A DNA stretch of 64,000 nt, taken from assembly GCF_000213175.1 (NCBI RefSeq), contig NW_009799179.1:6929981-6993980 (forward strand). Reading direction: 5' to 3'. Position numbers and translations under genes: made by a program. The notes under the pieces were generated by a model, which did not search any database, was not told the DNA's origin, and was given only the letters and a program-made list of their open reading frames with translations. This DNA comes from Neurospora tetrasperma FGSC 2508. Lineage: Eukaryota; Ascomycota; Sordariomycetes; Sordariales; Sordariaceae. Position 1 is the stretch's first letter. Each line of letters starts with the position of its first letter. Below are positions 57,332-64,000 of the stretch, piece by piece.

Positions 57332-58126
57332 CTACTGAATTTTCGCATTACTAAAATCCATCTCCGGATGCTGCTCCTGGAACTTCTTCAAAATATCCAT
57401 CTTCTTCTGCTCATCGCTCGTCGGCAACCCCATCTCCTTTTGTCTTTGGTCGTACATCATCTTCTCCACCATTGCCCGCGTCTCGCCCTCGAGGTCCGAC
57501 AGCTTGCTGTTCTCGGGGACGATCTTGCTCACGTCGATTTTCGGGGCGCTGATGACTACGTGCGGCCACCATTCGAGCTTGTTGTGCTTTTCGAGATGGA
57601 TCTCCAGGGCTTTTTGACCGTCGGGAGCGGGGGACAGCGTCCAAGTAGAATCGTCGAGGAGGATCGGGTGGGGGAGGTCGCCCTGGTTTTGTGGGAGGTG
57701 TCAGAATCGAGCTACTCGGCATGCGATATTGGGTGGTATGGTATAGCGGCGTTGGAAAGTTGCAAGGGTTGTGAATTTGTAGATATGTAGGCAAGTAGGT
57801 TGGTTACCTTGATGACGGGCTCTTGACCCTTAATACCAGCCGTAAGAGACTGCTTCTTTATCTCAACCACCATATCTTTGCCCTTTAGGTTACCAGGGAC
57901 GAGAATGGTGATGTCAACGTCGCCAATCGTCTGAGTCCACTTGTAGGGGAGAGCCTCCTGCTCGGCTTGTTCCTTGGCGCGGGCAGCGGCCTCCTCGGCG
58001 GGGGTGAGCTCTGTTACGTCTGACATTGTTCAGTCAGTTGATTAGTGGGACCTGTTGATGGCGGATGGACTTTCTGATCTTGAGAGCAAAAGGAGTCGAG
58101 CTCTAAAACGTACCTTTGTCAGCCAT
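57332..58126 (-). CDS. nudC: NudC-like nuclear migration protein (CS domain)
   Basis: Three exons on the minus strand (58114-58126, 57808-58019, 57332-57682) give 191 residues. The CS/p23 domain spans about residues 28-120: [62 protein letters not shown] with EWW. The tail matches Nud[21 protein letters not shown], then [19 protein letters not shown]. NudC works as a chaperone-like partner of the dynein regulator LIS1 in nuclear migration. The start can be read two ways: a 13-nt first exon (MADK) with an 88-nt GTACGT-AG intron, or the ATG at 58026 (MSDVTEL, 189 residues), which lies over that intron's acceptor. The rest is identical. Confidence 0.92.
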
Positions 58127-58994
58127 GTTGAAGGTAGTGTTGTTTATTTCGGTGTAGATATTGGGCAACGACGACAGCTTGGTGCAGTGGTCCAGTGTGC
58201 GGTAATGTAAGTAGAAGACGATGGAACGCGCCTGAACGCGATGACCGAATTTCTGGAGGGGCAAGGTAACCCGCAACGGCGCAGGCCGCCCAATCCCAAT
58301 CCTAGGAGCTGCCCGCGAGCGGCTGCTGTCACTGCCCTGGTAGCCCCTGCTCACCCCACGCTTGCCCGCGTCCAGTCCCCTGAGACAGAGCTGCCAGATG
58401 AGCGCGGCAGAGTGCCGTGCTGTGAATGGGGATATAGGAAGCCCCACCCTGCACCGCCAGGGTAGCGTCCATTGGAGCGCTGGCGCGGTTGGGGGCCAAG
58501 TGGAAACAAGGATTATTCAGCCCAAGCATAACTCTTCCTTATCAGTCCCTCTTTCACCACATCGTCAATCTCACTCGGGTTTCACCCAGACTTCCACTTT
58601 ATTGATTTTCACCACCTTCCCTATCCACCGTTTAGTATACATCACTGCGTGACCCGCAGTCTCTGCCTAGCCGAGTTGGCATTTTAGAATAACATTCCAT
58701 CATCTGACCAGACGAGTACAAGTCCTCATCGCCAAATCACGATCACCAAACAGATATAAAGGAAGATTTGGGCCGTGATCGCCACTCACTCACCGACACA
58801 CCAAGAGACGTCCCGAGTTCTCAGATACGGACTACTGTCCCTTGAAGGGAAACGCCCACTCCTCGCTATAATCCAGCATACATCTCTCTTGGCCATCATT
58901 CAATCTTTGGAAATCCCACTTCAGCACATCGATCCCCGTCTCCTCCCTCGAAGCGAAATTATCAAAACAACCAAAAAAAAAGTAACCACCCACC
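58127..58994. promoter_or_regulatory. Divergent promoter of NudC and TFB3
   Basis: 868 bp between two divergent starts. GC-rich near NudC and A/C-rich in the last 60 bp before TFB3, as in fungal leaders. No clear TATA box. Confidence 0.4.
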
Positions 58995-60083
58995 ATGGCG
59001 CGCCCTCTCGACCCCCTCGGCTTCGAAGACGAAATGTGCCCCGTCTGCAAATCGCGCAAGTACCTCAACCCCGACATCGTCTTCGTCTTCAACCCCGAAT
59101 GCTATCACTCCATGTGTCTCAACTGCGCCAACAGACTCTTCAACGACGGACCCAACCAATGTCCGCACGCCGGCTGCAACAAAACGCTGCGTCGCAAGGG
59201 CTTCCGCTCGGCTTTTTTCGGCGACTTGGCCGTCGAGCGCGAGGTCGACATCCGCCGTCGCGTGGCTGCGGTGTTCAACCAAGTCGAGGACGACTTTGAG
59301 ACGCTCCAGGATTATAATAATTACCTGCAGATGGTGGAAGATTTGACGTTTGAACTTGTCAATGGGACGGATGAGAGGAGACGGCAGGCGGAGGCGCAAT
59401 TGCAGGCATGGGAGGCGGAGCACAGGGCGGATATTGAGCGGAATAAGAAGGCGGGGAGGGAGGCGGATGAGATTTCAAGAAAGAGGCTGGCAGCCGAAAG
59501 GGATGCTGTGCGGCAGAGGAGGATTGAGGCTATCAAGGAGGCGGAGGCGGAGAAAAGAGAGAGGGTGAGGAGTCGCGAAATGGAGCTGGATAATCTGGCC
59601 AAGGGAACCACTGCTATGACAGCGGAGCCGGCGACGAAGGTGCAGCTAAAGAGGCGTGGGCAGGTGAATCGGGTTGCTGAAACAGCTTCCAACCCTACCA
59701 TCGCAACAACGGGAATGGGCACGGGCGCGTCAGAGGTTGAGCGCTTGTCCATCCGCGGCTTGAAGGAGAAGCCGAAGGCGCCGGCGCCACAGGGCCCGTA
59801 CGACCCCTTTGGAGGCATGGACTTCGCGCCTAGTCGGTACAAGCTACATGGAGGCTTGAGTCACCCGCTCATGGAGAAGTACCGGTTGGACAGACAGCAC
59901 GTTGCTGGTGGGTACAGCTTTGACGACTTTGCGGCGCGCGCCTTGTATGAAGCGTTTGCTGGGTTGGGTGTGTTTGTTGAGGATGAGAAGGAGGCTGGCA
60001 GTGGTATTGGGTTGTCACAAGAGACGAGCATGGCGGCGGGGATGGCCGCTGTGGGTGACGCGGATAAGATGGATTTGGACTGA
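58995..60083 (+). CDS. TFB3: TFIIH subunit Tfb3 / MAT1 (CDK-activating kinase assembly factor)
   Basis: A single exon of 362 residues. The N-terminal C3HC4 RING finger spans about residues 15-62 (CPVCKSRKYL, CYHSMCLNCANRLF, CPHAGCNKTL) and is followed by RRKGFRSAFFGDLAVEREVDIR, the conserved MAT1 segment. A long charged coiled coil (about 100-200) and a C-terminal hydrophobic part (VAGGYSFDDFAARALYEAFAGLGVF) that contacts Cdk7/Kin28 and cyclin H complete the family plan. Tfb3 joins the kinase module to core TFIIH for Pol II CTD phosphorylation and nucleotide excision repair. Length agrees with fungal homologues. Confidence 0.95.
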   Translation: MARPLDPLGFEDEMCPVCKSRKYLNPDIVFVFNPECYHSMCLNCANRLFNDGPNQCPHAGCNKTLRRKGFRSAFFGDLAVEREVDIRRRVAAVFNQVEDDFETLQDYNNYLQMVEDLTFELVNGTDERRRQAEAQLQAWEAEHRADIERNKKAGREADEISRKRLAAERDAVRQRRIEAIKEAEAEKRERVRSREMELDNLAKGTTAMTAEPATKVQLKRRGQVNRVAETASNPTIATTGMGTGASEVERLSIRGLKEKPKAPAPQGPYDPFGGMDFAPSRYKLHGGLSHPLMEKYRLDRQHVAGGYSFDDFAARALYEAFAGLGVFVEDEKEAGSGIGLSQETSMAAGMAAVGDADKMDLD

Positions 60084-61108
60084 GAGTGGTTCTGGACCGG
60101 TATGCCCTGGCCTTTTGGTTGGCGGTAGTGGTGTTTTTGTTGCATAGCGACGGCGTTCACTCAGCGATTGAATACTTTTCTTTTTTCCTCTCCGACGGAT
60201 CTTGATTTCGGAACACACATGAGGCGGGGCCAGCATCATATAAATCAACTTCACACTCGGTGGATTTAGAGGGCGCAAAGTTGTGTGAGGGATTGGGACG
60301 ACGATAATGGAGAAAAGAAGGGAAAAAAATTCAGACTAATAAGAGTGCGACGATTGACCACAGGGATGCCCAAGAAAATATAGATTAAGATTTACCAAGT
60401 AAAAAGAGCCTCCAGGCTTCCTACTGCAAAAATGTGTATGCCTCCCTTGCTGGACATTCCTGGAGAGAGTATTGGCAGCCAATCCTGAAAGTTTTGATGG
60501 TATGACCATTTATCATACCTCTTTCACTCCTCTATCTCGAGATGCCCGGACCCCATTCCACCGTTTTTATGTAGCGTATCCATTCCAACTTACCCCCCCC
60601 CCTCTCTCTCTCTTTCTTGCGCTGCGCTGCTGAGCCTTGTATCTGGCCCTGCCTGTCATGAAGCACTCGACGGCGGAAAAAAAACCTGATCTCTTCACAG
60701 CCAATCCTTGACTGTCTTATTGCCACCCATTTTGAACGTACGAGCATCAAACCGCCCTGCAACCCCAAACATTGGCTGTCCATTCGGTAGACTAAGGAGG
60801 GGCACCGTCAGAAAACTCGCGGCAACAATGACGAAAGATCAGGATTGCCGAATCGAATAACGAAGGCGAGTGAGAAAAAAGAGCTGGGCTCAAAAAAAAA
60901 AAAAAAGCAAAAGGAACGCCGCGCTAGATGCATGACTTGCCGGTTCGTGCCATCCCGAACAAACCAGACAAGCCAAAACGAAAACAGCAGAATGACAGAA
61001 AAGCGGGGCAGTGCGCCTGTCAGCGACATACGCTTGCCCGTATAGCCCTTAAAATCCAAGATCAAGAGAGCTAAGTATTACGCGGCTGTCAGAGGAGACA
61101 ACCGCTCA
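60084..61108. other. Intergenic between convergent genes
   Basis: This is the 3' flank of TFB3 (plus) and the AP180-like gene (minus). There are short homopolymers (A14 near 60893, CT run near 60600) but no gene signal. Confidence 0.45.
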
Positions 61109-63301
61109 TCATTGCTGCCATGGCGTTTGCTGTGCTGGCCTCGGAAACACCGGGATTGTCTCGAGTTGGTCGAGCCCGCCCCCTATAGGCTGTTGGTTAT
61201 GTTGCCACCCCATACCGGTAGCATGGTTCACGAACGCACCCTGACGGAAAGGATTTGTGCTGCCCGTTGGCATCGGAAGAAGTGGGCCACTAGCAGTAAC
61301 GGGGCGCTGCTGCTGTTGTTGTTGGACCGACTGGGAAGCCGCGAAGCCCCTCGCGAAGGGGTTGGTTCCAGTCGGCTGCGGTTGTTGCGGTGGAGCCGAC
61401 TGGAAAGGCGAGTTGGCTGGAGGAGAAGCGAAGGGCTGTGCCGCCTGAGGAGATGCGCGAGCAAATGGGTTGGTAGACTGTGCAGTCACAGGACGCTGCA
61501 TTTGCTGCTGTTGCTGTTGTTGTGGTTGTTGCTGCTGGAAAGGGGAGTTGTTCGCTGGCGAGAATGGAGATCCCGTTTGTTGTTGGTTCATCATCATAGA
61601 TTGTCGGAAAGGGTTGGTGACTTGCTGTGGTGGCTGAAGACCGGAGAAGCCGGTGGTTGTGGCCGTCTGGAAACTGGCCATGTGATCCTGGGGACCAAGA
61701 GACAACGAGGTGGCCTGGAAGCCTTGTTGCTGGGGAGAAAAGCCACCATACCCAGCTCCCGTAAAAGACGGTTGCATCTGTTGCTGAGGAGCCTGCGGAA
61801 CTTGACCATAAGTATCCATTGTTGGCTGCTGCTGCTGTTGTTGTTGCTGCTGCTGGAAAGCTTGTTGGAAGGCAGCCTGAGCCACAAAATCGTTGGCTTG
61901 AAACGGCTGAGTAGGTTGAGGCTGGAAAGCGGCCTGTGCCCAAGGGTTTGCGCTCACTTGCATCTGTCCATGGGTTTGCTGAAGCTGTGGCTGTGCCTGA
62001 ACAGCCATTTGCGTCTGGTTTTGCTCGATCGAGTCGAAGAAATCGATGAGGTTGGCATCCGCCGACTTGATAGGAATTGCCGGCCTGGATGACTCTTCTT
62101 TGGTGCTTGTGGTCCCTGAGGCAGTATTCTTCGTGGATGACTCTGCTTTGGGGAACTTTGATACCGAGGATGACCCCCCTTTCTTCTTCGCCTCCAGCTC
62201 GGCCAGATACTGCCTCCGGTGAATCTCGAAGTCAGGATCCTTCAGATAATCCTCTAGCTGCCGTCCCAAATTCACAGGTGCGTGCTTGAGCTTGGGAACC
62301 TCAACTCTAGTATGGTGTTCATATTGTCGAGCGACACTGAGGTACTGTACCACGAAATCGGTTTGACGAGCAAAATTCCGGTAGATGTCCATAGCTCTCT
62401 CGGCATCAGGCTTTGACATTTCGAAAAAGTGGCCTAGAAATAGGTAAGCCTGGGGCCGCAGCGCGTCTGGTTGAGATGGATAGATTCATACCAAGAATAT
62501 TGATCATGGCCTGGTTCAGAGCTTGGAACAAGGCAAGAAGATCTAAAACCAAGAGCCTGAACACGGTAACCGTAATTTCGTTTTCTGGTTCGTTGTCCAT
62601 GACCTGCCCATAGTGTTAGCAACAAGCGTCAAAAACATTCACCCGGAGAGCAACATACATCACACTTGAGCAACGCTGTGAGTTGCTTCTGAACAGATTC
62701 TGTCTCTCGTAGCAAGCCTTTTTCGACTGAGAGCTTCTCCAACCGGTTCTCCCTGCCTCGAACCCAGTCAATCTTTGTGTCACGATACGCTCGCACCCTT
62801 TCGGTAAGGTAATCATAGTAATGACGGATGTTTCGGCCTTGTGTTTGAACTGTACGGCCGCTTGTTAGTTACTTTACGTACAGAGCAAAGCAAGACGAAA
62901 GGACCTAATGGGTTCGGCATCACTCACCATCTGATATCATGCCCAGACCCAGCATACTCCGGTGCTTAGCAAGATATGCTAGGGTAACGTCTGGCGAACC
63001 CTCTCGGATCATAAGGTGTACAGTAATCAGACTCTTGAAGACAACGGTCCATGTTGAATCGCGCAACCGAGTCTGCAGTACCCTAAAGACCTCTCCAACT
63101 CCCGCCTCACCCGAATGTGTCGCGATAAGAATATGCTCGATGTACTTCGTCTTGGGAGGCGCGGCCTGTTGTCATGATCGATTGTAAGCGTCAGCCGCTG
63201 AATCGCAAGGCTCTGAAATGGCAGTGTATGATGAGTGAGACCGGGTAACGAACCTTAATTTTGGTCGCGCCCTTGACGGATTTTTCAAAGGAGCTCGCCA
63301 T
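61109..63301 (-). CDS. AP180/CALM-type clathrin adaptor (ANTH domain)
   Basis: Five exons on the minus strand (63254-63301, 62928-63165, 62659-62849, 62492-62603, 61109-62433) give 637 residues. The ANTH domain fills residues 1-280: MASSFEKSVKGATKIK, then PPKTKYIEHILIATH, the basic phosphoinositide-binding site of this family, VFKSLITVHLMIREG, HRSMLGLGMISD, IRHYYDYLTERVRAYRD and LLVLDLLALFQALNQAM. The tail is Gln-rich and disordered, with four NPF motifs (NPFRQS, NPFARAS, NPFARG, NPFRQG) that bind EH-domain proteins and LIDFFDSI, close to a clathrin box. Homologues of yeast yAP1801/1802 help build clathrin coats and sort cargo in endocytosis. All five junctions keep the frame; introns are 58 to 88 nt. 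Confidence 0.92.
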
Positions 63302-64000
63302 CTTTTCCAGCTAATCGCCACCAGCGGGCGACTTGCTCCCGAGTATTGAGAATGTGAACTTGTAATATCAACCTCGGCGCGCGAGTTCCAGCTGGTTCGT
63401 CGCTCGGTCGCTGTCGGGTATCGGAAGCGTATGGAGGGATTGAGTCGAAACGATTGTAAGAGCAATGATGTCGTGGGTAGGTTTGTAACGAGTGGCGGGC
63501 GGCCTAACAGTTGGTACCGCTGTTGTGTTGGGTTGGGGGTCGCGGTCGGGCAGCGTCTGACCTCAGAAGAGCTGGATGTAACTACTCGAAGTGTCTGATG
63601 TAATGACGGAGGTATTCGTTGGCTGGAGGAAGTCGGTAGAGCGGGAGAGTGTAGAGTATAGATGCCTCGTCAATGCCGTAACCTTGGACGTCGGATGAAC
63701 ACGAGTAATCTATAAGGAACCGCCCTGTGCAGCACTTTTGACTGGGCCCCCGAAACAGGTACTAGCGTCCTGTAGGCGGTTCAATGTGTAGGGGGGAGCC
63801 GAAGGGGGGCATGGTAGGGGGAGCGGCAGCGGTAGGCCCGGGGGTAGGTACCTACGCAGTAGGGAGATTTTCAAGCCAAAACCTATACGATTGCCTGGAG
63901 GTTGTACCTCCGCTACAGGGGATAGCCCCAGGTGCATGGGGGACGGGAGCATGGAGATACGGGAGAAGCGCAGAAGGTAGTGTCGTTGTACCGTAGAGAC
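63302..64000. other. Promoter of the AP180-like gene and window edge
   Basis: The first 300 bp should hold the promoter and 5' UTR. The rest has G-rich runs near 63790-63840 and no gene-like frame. Confidence 0.4.

Noticed and set aside
61290-61943. Long frames opposite the Gln-rich tail of the AP180-like gene
   Set aside because: CAG-type repeats stay open in several frames; the ANTH-linked frame is the supported one.

Overview
The window is nuclear DNA of a filamentous ascomycete (Pezizomycotina, most likely a Sordariomycete). The grounds are short 50-130 nt GT-AG introns with CTAAC/CTGAC branch points, gene-dense GC-balanced DNA on both strands, fungal-specific families (DUF1479, DUF3716, a Chs4/Skt5-type protein, Bud27, a Gup1 MBOAT), and a sharply bounded AT-rich block that looks like repeat-induced point mutation (RIP). 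Neighbouring genes do not form operons. Exon coordinates were worked out by hand from splice sites and frame continuity.

Left part (1-20.7 kb): the tail of an unidentified gene; a divergent pair, RPB10 (minus, four exons) and UTP17/NAN1 (plus), sharing a 377-bp promoter; a 2OG-Fe(II) oxygenase; a ZNF706-like small zinc finger; a helix-hairpin-helix protein; a DUF1479 protein; a BAP31/Yet3-like ER protein; a 55-residue secreted four-cysteine protein; an amidohydrolase whose frame breaks at a C-run; and a small hydrophilic protein.

Middle (21.3-45.5 kb): a complete but decayed hAT transposon with an exact 8-bp target duplication; an FMP46-like redox protein; a large RNA-binding-like protein with one intron that is a multiple of three and ends on an in-frame TAG; a DUF3716 protein; an intron-containing tRNA-Ile(AAU) beside a decayed tRNA half; a Chs4/Skt5-like chitin synthase activator with a CaaX end; and a 5.6-kb AT-rich block enclosed by identical 104-bp inverted arms. 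The block holds a degenerate tandem array, a small GC-normal islet and an 893-bp assembly gap next to an ATT microsatellite.

Right part (46-64 kb): housekeeping genes: GUP1, a long unknown protein with an 11-residue tandem repeat, BUD27/URI, NudC, the TFIIH subunit Tfb3/MAT1 and an AP180-type clathrin adaptor. Several of these serve transcription and ribosome production (Rpb10, Utp17, Bud27, Tfb3) or membrane and wall traffic (BAP31-like, Chs4-like, Gup1, AP180), but apart from the RPB10-UTP17 pair I see no sign of functional clustering.

I found no CRISPR array, secondary-metabolite cluster or obviously new multi-gene system. The strongest unusual items are the two mobile-element structures, the small secreted protein and the repeat-bearing unknown proteins.
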